A stretch of DNA of 64,000 bases from Bacillota bacterium. GTDB taxonomy: Bacteria > Bacillota > Clostridia > Lachnospirales > Cellulosilyticaceae. The notes under the pieces were generated by a model. That model worked only from the letters and a program-made list of their open reading frames with translations. It was not told where the DNA came from and searched no databases. Positions 33,207-42,017 of this stretch are shown here, one piece after another. The first letter of the stretch is position 1. Each line of letters starts with the position of its first letter. Location of the stretch: NCBI GenBank assembly GCA_023393125.1, contig JAEWMQ010000106.1, forward strand, positions 1 to 64,000, read 5' to 3'. A program made the position numbers and the translations under genes.

Positions 33207-35468
33207 ATGTTAGATCAGATATTATGGTATAAGCAACCTGCACAGAATTGGAATGAAGCATTACCAATAGGTAATGGTGCTTTAGGAGGAATGATTTTTG
33301 GGGGCATAAAAAATGAACTAATTCAAATGAATGAGGAGAGCCTTTGGTATGGTACCTTTAGAGATAGGAATAATAAAGATGCTAAAAAGTATCTGCCAAT
33401 GATAAGAGATTTATTATGGCAAGGGAGAATAGGTGAAGCAGAAAAGCTTTTATCCATGAGTATGTTTGGGACGCCAGATGGGCAAAGGCAATATTCAGTA
33501 CTAGGTGATTTGAATATTAAGCTTTTTGGACAAGATGAAGATATTAGAGATTATAGAAGGTTATTGGATTTAGAAACGGCATGTGCAAGCGTAAGCTATA
33601 GTAATTCACAAGGAAGATTTGAAAGAGAATATTTTTGTTCCAATCCAGATCATATACTAGCAGTTCGTTTAAGTTGTGATCAAGAAGAACAGCTAGAGTT
33701 AATGGCTTATATTGATAGGTGGAAATACAATGATGATATAGAGATGACAGATGATGGTATGAGTATATATGGTTCAAGTGGTCCTTGTTCTACTGAAGGA
33801 ATAGGATATCATTTTATGATGCAGCTTATACCTATAGGAGGAAGTGTAGAGCATATAGGACAACGTCTTTATGCAAAAAACTGTAATGAGATTATTATTT
33901 TAGTAACCGGGGCTACGGATTATAAAGAGAGTAAACCAAGAGAAGTTTGTGAGGAACGTTTGAAAAAAGCCATGAGGCTAGGTTATGAGGCATTAAGGGA
34001 GAGACATATCGCTGATTATAAAAGTTTATATAAACGACTATCCTTAGATTTAATGGGACAACCTTTAAATCATTTATCCGTAGATGAACGCCTTGAAAGA
34101 ATACGAGAAGATAAGGAAGATTTAGATTTAATAGCCCTGTATTTTCAGTATGGACGCTATTTATTAATTAGTTGCAGTAGAGAAGGTGGTCTGCCTGCTA
34201 ATTTACAGGGCATATGGAATAAAGACTGGCTACCACCTTGGGATAGCAAATACACGATTAATATCAATACAGAAATGAATTATTGGTTAGCAGAGAAATG
34301 TCATTTGTCAGAATGTCATACGCCTTTATTTGACCATTTAGAGCGGATGAAGATACACGGCGAGAATACGGCAAGACAAATGTATGGATGCAATGGGTTT
34401 ATGGCACACCATAATACTGATATATGGGGAGATACTGCGCCGCAAGATATGTGGATGCCAGCAACTATATGGCCTATGGGGGCAGCTTGGTTAGTATTAC
34501 ACATATGGGAGCATTATGAATATACTTTAGATGAAAAATTTTTAAAAGAAAAATATCATCTTCTAAAAGGGGCAGGAGACTTTTTTAAGGATTATTTAAT
34601 GGTAGATGAAAATGGCTACTTGGTAACAGGTCCCTCTACTTCTCCAGAAAATACATATCGATTACCTTCAGGAGAACAAGGAACTGTATGTATAGGACCA
34701 AGTATGGATAGTCAAATATTATTTGAGTTATTCACAGCTATTATTGAAGCAGGTCAGTTGCTAGGAGAAGTAGAGGAAGAGATTCAGTGTTTTAAAGAAA
34801 TGAGAGAAAAATTGCCACCTATCAGAGTTGGCAAGTATGGACAAATTATGGAATGGAGAGAGGATTACGAAGAAGTAGAGCCAGGACATAGGCATATTTC
34901 ACAGTTATTTGCATTATATCCAGGACATCAAATTACTAAGGAAGCTACGCCAGATTGGGCAGAAGCAGCTAAGAAAACTTTAGAAAGGCGCCTTAGTTAT
35001 GGTGGAGGCCATACAGGTTGGAGTAGAGCATGGATTATTAATTTGTGGGCAAGGCTAAAAGAAGGAGACTTGGCGTATAGCAATATAAAGGAGCTGCTTA
35101 AATGTTCGACAATGATCAATTTACTAGATAATCATCCACCTTTTCAGATTGATGGTAATTTTGGGGGTACAGCTGGAATAAGTGAGTTATTTTTGCAAGA
35201 AGGAAAAGATTACATAGAATTATTACCAGCTCTACCTAAAGAAATGCCAAATGGAAAAGTAATAGGATTGTGTGCTAAAGGGAAAATAACAGTGGATATA
35301 GAATGGGAAAATGGACATCTAGTAAGAGCCTATTTATATATAACAAAAGACGGAGAAATAACAATGAAATCTAAAGATAAAATACGACTAAAAGGTAAAG
35401 AAGAAGCTAAGCAGATGATATGTTGCAAGGTTAAGCAAGGGGAAATAATAGAGGTAATAAAGGCGTAG
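33207..35468 (+). CDS. Glycoside hydrolase family 95 (alpha-L-fucosidase-like)
   Basis: 753 residues with the GH95 opening (LWYKQPAQNWNEALPIGNGA, LGGMIFGG, MNEESLWYG), the catalytic-domain segment SKYTININTEMNYWLAEKCH near residues 346-365 holding the two substrate Asn positions of the family, HRHISQLFALYPGHQIT, and FQIDGNFGGTAGISELF. GH95 enzymes remove alpha-1,2-L-fucose, some alpha-L-galactose, by inversion. There is no signal peptide, so it acts in the cytoplasm on imported oligosaccharides, which fits the importer genes that follow. It is first in the sugar locus. Exact substrate is inferred from the neighbouring GH31 enzyme. Confidence 0.88.
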   Translation: MLDQILWYKQPAQNWNEALPIGNGALGGMIFGGIKNELIQMNEESLWYGTFRDRNNKDAKKYLPMIRDLLWQGRIGEAEKLLSMSMFGTPDGQRQYSVLGDLNIKLFGQDEDIRDYRRLLDLETACASVSYSNSQGRFEREYFCSNPDHILAVRLSCDQEEQLELMAYIDRWKYNDDIEMTDDGMSIYGSSGPCSTEGIGYHFMMQLIPIGGSVEHIGQRLYAKNCNEIIILVTGATDYKESKPREVCEERLKKAMRLGYEALRERHIADYKSLYKRLSLDLMGQPLNHLSVDERLERIREDKEDLDLIALYFQYGRYLLISCSREGGLPANLQGIWNKDWLPPWDSKYTININTEMNYWLAEKCHLSECHTPLFDHLERMKIHGENTARQMYGCNGFMAHHNTDIWGDTAPQDMWMPATIWPMGAAWLVLHIWEHYEYTLDEKFLKEKYHLLKGAGDFFKDYLMVDENGYLVTGPSTSPENTYRLPSGEQGTVCIGPSMDSQILFELFTAIIEAGQLLGEVEEEIQCFKEMREKLPPIRVGKYGQIMEWREDYEEVEPGHRHISQLFALYPGHQITKEATPDWAEAAKKTLERRLSYGGGHTGWSRAWIINLWARLKEGDLAYSNIKELLKCSTMINLLDNHPPFQIDGNFGGTAGISELFLQEGKDYIELLPALPKEMPNGKVIGLCAKGKITVDIEWENGHLVRAYLYITKDGEITMKSKDKIRLKGKEEAKQMICCKVKQGEIIEVIKA

Positions 35469-35599
35469 ATATGAGAGGAGCAGTTTGTTTGATTTGTTTA
35501 AAATAAGTATGGAAAGATATAATTTTTACCACCAAATAACTATATTTTTAGAGGTATATTTAATTAACTACTTATATTAAGATAGATATATACAACAAA

Positions 35600-36577
35600 A
35601 TGTATAGCTTACAGAGGGGAGTTGGTAATATTTTAGTTAAAACAAACAAAAACGCCGGAGTAATTCAAAAAGCATCTGTTTGGTCAAAGATGAAAGAACA
35701 GAAATACTTAATTGCTATGTCTGCACCCTTTGTAATATGGGTTGTTGTTTTTAAGTACTTACCATTAGTAGGGTGGATTACGGCATTTCAAGATTATAAG
35801 CCGCAATTAGGTATTACTAAATCACCGTGGGTAGGCTTAAAACATTTTAGAGCATTATTTAAAGAAGAACAGTTTTATCAAGCATTGCAAAATACATTAG
35901 GAATGAGTATTTTAGCCATTGTATTTAGTACATTGTTTTCAATTGGTTTTGCATTACTACTTAATGAGTTAAGATCACTTAAGTTCAAGAGGGTTATTCA
36001 AACAGTTTCATATTTACCACACTTTGTATCTTGGGTAGTAGTTGCTAATATTGTAGGTCAAATCTTAGCACCTACAGGGATTATCAATGAGATACTAATA
36101 AACCTAAATATTATTAGTGTCCCGATTAATTTTATGGCTAAACCGTCTATGTTTTGGGGAATTGTTACAGCATCTGACCTTTGGAAAGAAACTGGTTGGA
36201 ATGCTATTATTTATTTAGCAGCTATTACAAGTATAGATGTGCAGCTCTATGAAGCAGCTAAAGTAGATGGAGCCAATAGGTGGCAACAAATTAAAAACAT
36301 TACATTACCAGGTATTAAGGGAACAGCCATTATTTTATTAATTATGTCTATAGGAAATTTAATTAATATTGGCTTTGAAAAGCAATACTTACTAGGAAAT
36401 AATACAGTTGCTGCCAAATCACTAGTACTTGATAAATATGCCTTAGATTATGGTATTGGAATGGTAAGATACTCGTATGGTACAGCCATAGGTATGTTCA
36501 AATCAATTGTTGGTATCGTACTTATATTTATTGCTAATACGTTGGCTAAGAAAAGTGGCGAAGGAAGGCTAATTTAA
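35600..36577 (+). CDS. Sugar ABC transporter permease (LplB/YteP type)
   Basis: 325 residues from ATG 35600, with six membrane helices and the EAA loop EAAKVDGANRWQQIKNITLP near residue 218. It has the N-terminal cytoplasmic extension common to the LplB/YteP permeases that import oligosaccharides of plant polymers. ATG 35600 lacks a ribosome binding site, while AGAGGGGAG (35613-35621) stands eight bases before an in-frame ATT at 35630; an ATT start is therefore possible. With the next permease and the lipoprotein it forms a CUT1-type importer. The ATPase is not encoded here and is probably a shared MsmK-like protein. Confidence 0.88.
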   Translation: MYSLQRGVGNILVKTNKNAGVIQKASVWSKMKEQKYLIAMSAPFVIWVVVFKYLPLVGWITAFQDYKPQLGITKSPWVGLKHFRALFKEEQFYQALQNTLGMSILAIVFSTLFSIGFALLLNELRSLKFKRVIQTVSYLPHFVSWVVVANIVGQILAPTGIINEILINLNIISVPINFMAKPSMFWGIVTASDLWKETGWNAIIYLAAITSIDVQLYEAAKVDGANRWQQIKNITLPGIKGTAIILLIMSIGNLINIGFEKQYLLGNNTVAAKSLVLDKYALDYGIGMVRYSYGTAIGMFKSIVGIVLIFIANTLAKKSGEGRLI

Positions 36578-36590
36578 AGGGGGGAAGCGT

Positions 36591-37478
36591 GTGTTAGCTA
36601 AATTAAAAAAGATTACCATCTTTGATGCTATAGTAGCATTAATGATGACTGTAGTTTTAATTATTACAGTATACCCCTTCTTACAAGTAGTAGCCATTTC
36701 CTTTAATGATGCAACTGATACAGTAAGAGGTGGTATCCATATTATACCAAGAAAATTTACATTCCAAAATTACATCAGTATTTTTGAATCAAATAGCAAG
36801 ATTATTACAGGCTTTATTAATTCCATTTTAAGAACAGTTATAGGAACTGTTGTAGGTGTACTTTGTACTACAATGTTAGCTTATACATTAAGTCGAAAAG
36901 ATTATATGTTTAGAAAGCCTATAGCAGTACTTTTCATACTTACAATGTATGTAAGTGGTGGACTTATTCCTGAGTATATGGTTATTAGAAACTTAGGTTT
37001 AATAAATAAGTTTTCGGTATATATTTGGCCAGCACTCATTAGTGCATTTAATGTAATTGTTCTAAGATCTTTCATGGATAACTTGCCCTTTGAATTACAA
37101 GAATCAGCTAAAATGGATGGGGCAAATGATTTAACAATCTTTTGGAAGGTTGTATTCCCGCTATGTATGCCGGCTATTGCAACTGTTGCTCTATTCGTTG
37201 CAGTAGGACAATGGAATAGTTGGTTTGATACATATTTATATGCTAAAAAAGATTATTTGACTACGCTACAATATGAACTCATGAAAGTACTAGATAATGC
37301 TGCTGCAGGAGTAAAGGCGGCAGATATTAACACCCAAGGACTCAAAAAAGTTACGACTAACCCAGAATCTATAAAAATGGCTATTACAGTAATCACAACT
37401 ATACCAATTATATGTGTGTATCCATTCTTACAACGTTACTTTGTATCAGGGATGATTGTAGGAGCCGTAAAAAGTTGA
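36591..37478 (+). CDS. Sugar ABC transporter permease (LplC/YtcP type)
   Basis: 295 residues from GTG 36591 behind AAAGGGGGGAAG. Six membrane helices, EAA loop ESAKMDGANDLTIFWKVVFP, and the family ending PFLQRYFVSGMIVGAVKS. Partner channel subunit of the preceding permease, 13 bases away. Its segment between helices 5 and 6 (NAAAGVKAADINTQGLKK) is the long extracellular loop typical of YtcP-like proteins. Confidence 0.9.
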   Translation: MLAKLKKITIFDAIVALMMTVVLIITVYPFLQVVAISFNDATDTVRGGIHIIPRKFTFQNYISIFESNSKIITGFINSILRTVIGTVVGVLCTTMLAYTLSRKDYMFRKPIAVLFILTMYVSGGLIPEYMVIRNLGLINKFSVYIWPALISAFNVIVLRSFMDNLPFELQESAKMDGANDLTIFWKVVFPLCMPAIATVALFVAVGQWNSWFDTYLYAKKDYLTTLQYELMKVLDNAAAGVKAADINTQGLKKVTTNPESIKMAITVITTIPIICVYPFLQRYFVSGMIVGAVKS

Positions 37479-37519
37479 TGTATTATTCTAAGTAAATCTT
37501 ATTTGAGGGGGATGAAAAA

Positions 37520-39259
37520 ATGAAAAAGAAAAAGTTTATATGTTTTTTAGCAGCAATGAGTTTATTTGGTAGTATGTTAACTGGTTGTGGTGGAAATGGT
37601 GGTAAGGAAGCAGCAGCAACTCCAGAGCCAAGTGCATCAGCAAGTGCTGAAGCATCACCAAGCACATCAGCAGATGCAGACGGTTTTGTAGGATTAGAAG
37701 ATCGTACTCCAGTTACTTTAAAAATTTTTATGAAAGACATTACAGAAGATATTGAGTTTACCGATCCAGTTGCTGAAAAAATCAAAGAATTAACAGGTGT
37801 TACATTAGAAATTGAACATGCTGTTGGTGGTGATGAGCAAGCAATTCCATTAATGATTGCTAGTGGTGATTATCCTGATATGATTTTTGCTAAAGGTGAT
37901 ACAGGACTTCTTGTAGATGCAGGAGCACTTATTCCATTAAATGATTTCATTGAAGAAAAAGGTGCCAATACAAAAGCCCTTTATGGAGATATGATTCAGA
38001 GATTAAAATACTCAGAAGCTGATCCTAATATTTATACAATGGGTACTTATGGTGTTCATACAGCGGCTTGGAAAACTGATGGCGTTATGCAAATTCAACA
38101 TGCTGTATTAAAAGAATTAGGTTATCCAGATATTAAAACGATTGCACAGTACGAAGAAGCACTTAAAACTTATAAAGATAAATATCCTCAGATCAATGGT
38201 CAAGATACTATCGGTCTTACACTTATGGGAAGTGACTGGAGATGGCTTATTACTGTAGGTAACGTAGCTTCTTCTGCTTCTGGTATTCCTGATGATGGTG
38301 AGTGGGCTATTGATGATAATGCACAAACAGCTGTTTATAAATATCTTGCACCAGGGGTAAAAGATTATATGAAATGGCTTAACCATATGAATGATATTGG
38401 ATTACTTGATCCAGAATCTTTCACACAACAAGAAGATGTTTATTTTGCTAAACTTGCTTCTGGTCGTGTACTTGGTACAGCTACTCCTGAATGGGGAACT
38501 GGAGAATCTAAAAAAGCACTTGTTGCTGCAGGAATGGAAGAAAGAACAACGGCTCCACTTGCGATAACTGTATCAGAAGAGTTTAAAACAGCTGTAACAA
38601 AAGACTATGGTTTTAGTGGTGGACATGGTATTGGTATTTGTGCATCTAGTGAGAACCAAGAAAAAGCTTTCGAATTCTTAGATTGGATGTGTTCAGAGGA
38701 AGCTCAAATCCTTATTAACTGGGGACTTGAAGGTGAAAATTATACTTATGATGCAAATGGTAAGAGACAATTAACACCAGAAATGGCGGCTGCAAGAATA
38801 TCAGATAAAGACTTTAATAAGAAAACAGGTATTACTAAATATGTTTATCCATTCCCACAACAAGGTAATGGAGGCATAGATTCAACAGGTAACAGATTTA
38901 CATTAGATAATAAGGAAACGATTATTGAACAAATGACAGCAACAGAAAAAGAAACACTTAAAGCTTATGGTAAAGAATTATGGACAGATTTCTTCCCAAC
39001 TCCAGAAGAACTTGGCGTTTCTAAACACGGTCAAGCATGGCAATTTAATATTGCATCAGATAGTGAGCTTGCAGTATTTAATCAAAAATCTCAAGATTAT
39101 ATCCAACAAGCTGTTACACAAGCTATCCTTGGAAAACCAGCAGACTTCGATGCAACATGGGATACAATCTTAGCTAAGCTTGATGAAATTGGCGTACAAG
39201 ATGCTAATGCAGAAATGACAAAGTTAACCCAAGAAAAGATTCGTTTCTGGGGTAACTAA
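37520..39259 (+). CDS. Extracellular solute-binding lipoprotein (LipO/YtcQ type)
   Basis: 579 residues; signal ends in the lipobox LTGC (Cys about 23), followed by an Ala/Ser/Pro-rich linker to about residue 52, so it is tethered outside the membrane. The rest is a family 1 solute-binding fold (VEHAVGGDEQAIPLM-like strand, MIASGDYPDMIFAKGD). Its size above 550 residues is typical for receptors of long oligosaccharides paired with LplB/LplC permeases. It is strongly codon-biased and probably the most abundant product of the operon; a stem-loop right after the gene may protect its mRNA. Confidence 0.9.
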   Translation: MKKKKFICFLAAMSLFGSMLTGCGGNGGKEAAATPEPSASASAEASPSTSADADGFVGLEDRTPVTLKIFMKDITEDIEFTDPVAEKIKELTGVTLEIEHAVGGDEQAIPLMIASGDYPDMIFAKGDTGLLVDAGALIPLNDFIEEKGANTKALYGDMIQRLKYSEADPNIYTMGTYGVHTAAWKTDGVMQIQHAVLKELGYPDIKTIAQYEEALKTYKDKYPQINGQDTIGLTLMGSDWRWLITVGNVASSASGIPDDGEWAIDDNAQTAVYKYLAPGVKDYMKWLNHMNDIGLLDPESFTQQEDVYFAKLASGRVLGTATPEWGTGESKKALVAAGMEERTTAPLAITVSEEFKTAVTKDYGFSGGHGIGICASSENQEKAFEFLDWMCSEEAQILINWGLEGENYTYDANGKRQLTPEMAAARISDKDFNKKTGITKYVYPFPQQGNGGIDSTGNRFTLDNKETIIEQMTATEKETLKAYGKELWTDFFPTPEELGVSKHGQAWQFNIASDSELAVFNQKSQDYIQQAVTQAILGKPADFDATWDTILAKLDEIGVQDANAEMTKLTQEKIRFWGN

Positions 39260-39287
39260 TTACTCCCTTTAGAATAATAGCAGTAAG

Positions 39288-39325
39288 GCATAAGCTTGGT
39301 AAAAAATATTTTACCAAGCTTATGC
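39288..39325 (+). promoter_or_regulatory. Intercistronic 17-bp stem-loop
   Basis: GCATAAGCTTGGTAAAA (39288-39304) and its exact complement (39309-39325) with a 4-base loop. No T run follows, so it is more likely an mRNA-stabilising or processing hairpin between the binding-protein gene and the GH31 gene than a terminator. Confidence 0.6.
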
Positions 39326-39362
39326 TATATCATAATTATATGGACGAAATGGAGAAAAGAAG

Positions 39363-41711
39363 ATGAGATTTAGTAATGGTTGTTGGCTTAATAAAGAAGG
39401 AATAGAAAGTTTTAGTCCACAAGAAGTTTATAAGGTATGTAGAAAGGGGCAGCAAATAGAGATTTTAGCTCCTTCAAAGAAGATTAAACAAAGAGGAGAT
39501 ACTTTGGGGGGCCCAGTTATGACATATACTATTTCTGCCCCTATGAAAGATGTTTTTAAAATCCACGTTGAGCACTATAAGGGGACGAATAAAGCAGGTC
39601 CTAATTTTGAGATATATGCTGCGCAAGATATTCAATTAGAAATGTCTCAAAGCGAAGGAAAAATAAAAATTAGAAATGGCGAATTGAGCCTTGTTATTGA
39701 AGATAAAGATAACTGGAAGATGAGTTTTTATAGAAAAGGTAAGAAACTTACTTCAAGTGATTTTAAATCAGCAGCCTATATTAAGGAACATGATACAGAG
39801 TTTATGAATGAAGATTTAAGTAGCGTATATATGAGGGAACAACTAAGTTTATCTGTAGGAGAACTTATCTATGGATTAGGAGAACGCTTTACACCATTTA
39901 TTAAAAATGGTCAAACGGTAGAAACTTGGAATGAAGATGGTGGTACTAGCACTGAACAATCCTATAAAGCAATACCTTTTTATATCAGTAATAGAGATTA
40001 TGGGGTGTTCGTTAATCATCCAGAAAGAGTTTCATTTGAAGTAGGCTCAGAGAAAGTGACAAAGGTACAGTTTAGTGTACAAGGTGAAAGTCTAGAATAC
40101 TTCCTTGTTGCAGGCGACAGTATGAAAGAGGTTTTAAGTAACTATACTACTTTAACTGGTAAACCAGCTCTTCCACCAGCTTGGTCATTTGGTTTATGGC
40201 TTACAACTTCTTTTACAACCAATTATGACGAAGCTACTGTTATGGGATTTATAGATGGCATGGCTGATAGACAGGTACCACTTCATGTTTTCCATTTTGA
40301 TTGCTTTTGGATGAAAGGTTTTAGTTGGTGTGATTTTACATGGGATAATGAAGTATTTCCTGATCCAGTAGGGATGATTAAACGGATTAAAGAAAAAGGG
40401 CTAAAAGTATGTGTATGGATTAATCCTTATATAGCTCAAGCTTCTAGCTTATTTGATGAGGCAATGCACGGAGGCTATTTACTTAAACGTGAAGATGGCT
40501 CTGTATGGCAATGGGATATGTGGCAACCAGGGATGGGGATAGTGGATTTTACTAATCCAGCAGCCTGCACATGGTTTAAGGAAAAGCTAGAAGTTCTTTT
40601 AGAAATGGGAGTAGACTGTTTTAAAACTGATTTTGGTGAGAGAATTCCGACAAAGAATGTAGTGTATTTTGATAGAAGTAATCCAGAAAAAATGCATAAC
40701 TATTATACACAACTTTATAATAAAACCGTATTTGATACCTTAAAAGAAAAAAAGGGTAAAAACGAAGCAGTATTATTTGCACGTTCAGCAACTGCTGGTG
40801 GGCAACAATTTCCAGTTCATTGGGGTGGTGACTGCACTGCAGACTATGAATCAATGGCAGAGAGTTTAAGAGGAGGACTTTCTCTATGTCTTTCAGGGTT
40901 TGGATTCTGGAGTCATGATATTGGTGGATTTGAAAGTACCTCTACAGCAGATGTCTATAAGCGTTGGGCAGCATTTGGACTTCTTTCTTCACATAGTCGT
41001 TTACATGGTAGTACGTCTTATCGTGTACCTTGGCTTTATGATGAGGAAGCAGTAGAAGTGGTTAAGTATTTCTCTGAGCTAAAATGTACGTTAATGCCTT
41101 ATTTATTTAATGAAGCAGCTAAGACAGTTGAAACAGGAGTCTCTACCATGAGAGCAATGGTGGTTGAATTTGAAGAAGATCCAATGTGTGCTTACTTAGA
41201 TAAACAATATATGCTTGGTGAAAGTATTTTAATAGCTCCTATTTTTAGTGAGGAAGGAATCGTACAGTATTATGTACCAGAAGGAAAATGGACTAACTTT
41301 TTAAGTGGTGAATGTATTCAAGGTGGAAAATGGACTACTGAGAAATATGACTATAAGAGTATACCAATGCTTGTACGCCCTAATAGCTTAATTGCAATAG
41401 GTAACCAATCATTCAAACCAGATTATGACTACAGAGAAGGTGTACAAATCGCGGCGTATGGATTAATAGAAGGAAAAGTAACAACGACGAAGGTTATTAA
41501 TATGAATCAAGAAGTAGAATTAGACATTAGCATACTTAAATCAAATCATACAGTAAGTATCTCTTTTAAAGGAAATAATAAAGCGTTTAGCATCATATTA
41601 AAAGATATAAGGGCTGTAGAAAAAGTGGAAGGAGGAAGCTTTACTATAGAAACAGATGGTATTCATATTCTACCAGAGGTAGAAGGAGGCAATGTTATTT
41701 GTTATTTATAA
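39363..41711 (+). CDS. Glycoside hydrolase family 31 (alpha-xylosidase YicI-like)
   Basis: 782 residues. The nucleophile region reads GVDCFKTDFGERIP (Asp near 423), the pattern of YicI-type alpha-xylosidases; the acid/base region is HWGGDCTADYESMAESLRGG (near 485-500). Also seen: YGLGERFTPFIKNGQ and WSHDIGGFE. It removes alpha-1,6-xylose from xyloglucan oligosaccharides in known relatives. No signal peptide, so it is cytoplasmic and acts after import. With the GH95 fucosidase it suggests fucosylated xyloglucan fragments as substrate. It starts with ATG after GAGAAAAGAAG, a weak site. Confidence 0.9.
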   Translation: MRFSNGCWLNKEGIESFSPQEVYKVCRKGQQIEILAPSKKIKQRGDTLGGPVMTYTISAPMKDVFKIHVEHYKGTNKAGPNFEIYAAQDIQLEMSQSEGKIKIRNGELSLVIEDKDNWKMSFYRKGKKLTSSDFKSAAYIKEHDTEFMNEDLSSVYMREQLSLSVGELIYGLGERFTPFIKNGQTVETWNEDGGTSTEQSYKAIPFYISNRDYGVFVNHPERVSFEVGSEKVTKVQFSVQGESLEYFLVAGDSMKEVLSNYTTLTGKPALPPAWSFGLWLTTSFTTNYDEATVMGFIDGMADRQVPLHVFHFDCFWMKGFSWCDFTWDNEVFPDPVGMIKRIKEKGLKVCVWINPYIAQASSLFDEAMHGGYLLKREDGSVWQWDMWQPGMGIVDFTNPAACTWFKEKLEVLLEMGVDCFKTDFGERIPTKNVVYFDRSNPEKMHNYYTQLYNKTVFDTLKEKKGKNEAVLFARSATAGGQQFPVHWGGDCTADYESMAESLRGGLSLCLSGFGFWSHDIGGFESTSTADVYKRWAAFGLLSSHSRLHGSTSYRVPWLYDEEAVEVVKYFSELKCTLMPYLFNEAAKTVETGVSTMRAMVVEFEEDPMCAYLDKQYMLGESILIAPIFSEEGIVQYYVPEGKWTNFLSGECIQGGKWTTEKYDYKSIPMLVRPNSLIAIGNQSFKPDYDYREGVQIAAYGLIEGKVTTTKVINMNQEVELDISILKSNHTVSISFKGNNKAFSIILKDIRAVEKVEGGSFTIETDGIHILPEVEGGNVICYL

Positions 41712-41762
41712 AATAACGACCTTTTGTTGTAATATAAGAAGATATATTAAAAAAAGCTTTTT

Positions 41763-41812
41763 GAGCTTGCTTTGGAAACTTATAGTTTGTGTCCCAAGCA
41801 AGCTCTCTTTTT
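41763..41812 (+). terminator. Terminator of the sugar operon
   Basis: GAGCTTGCTT (41763-41772) pairs with AAGCAAGCTC (41796-41805), inner AAACT/AGTTT stem, then TCTTTTT. Confidence 0.85.
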
Positions 41813-41959
41813 ATGATTCCTACCGCCTACTTTAAGTGGGTCCTTCAAAGTATATGCATGATTCTGTTTATGAAATATAATAAATATTCTTTTTTAGACT
41901 AAGATTTGTATATATTTTGCATATAAAAATATATACAAACTAAAATATTTTATAATATT

Positions 41960-41988
41960 TTAAAAAAATAATATAAAAGTGATATAAT
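41960..41988 (+). promoter_or_regulatory. Promoter of the two-component system genes
   Basis: Extended -10 TGATATAAT (41980-41988) with a weak -35 TTAAAA 17 bases upstream of TATAAT; about 30 bases before the kinase start. Confidence 0.55.
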
Positions 41989-42017
41989 ATACTAAAGAAA
42001 AGAATCAGAGGGGTACT

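Larger units (their letters stand above)
41712..42017. other. Spacer with terminator and two-component promoter
   Basis: No gene. It holds the terminator of the sugar operon and, in its A/T-rich right half, the promoter for the YesM/YesN-type genes. In between (about 41815-41900) I see nothing assignable. Confidence 0.6.
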
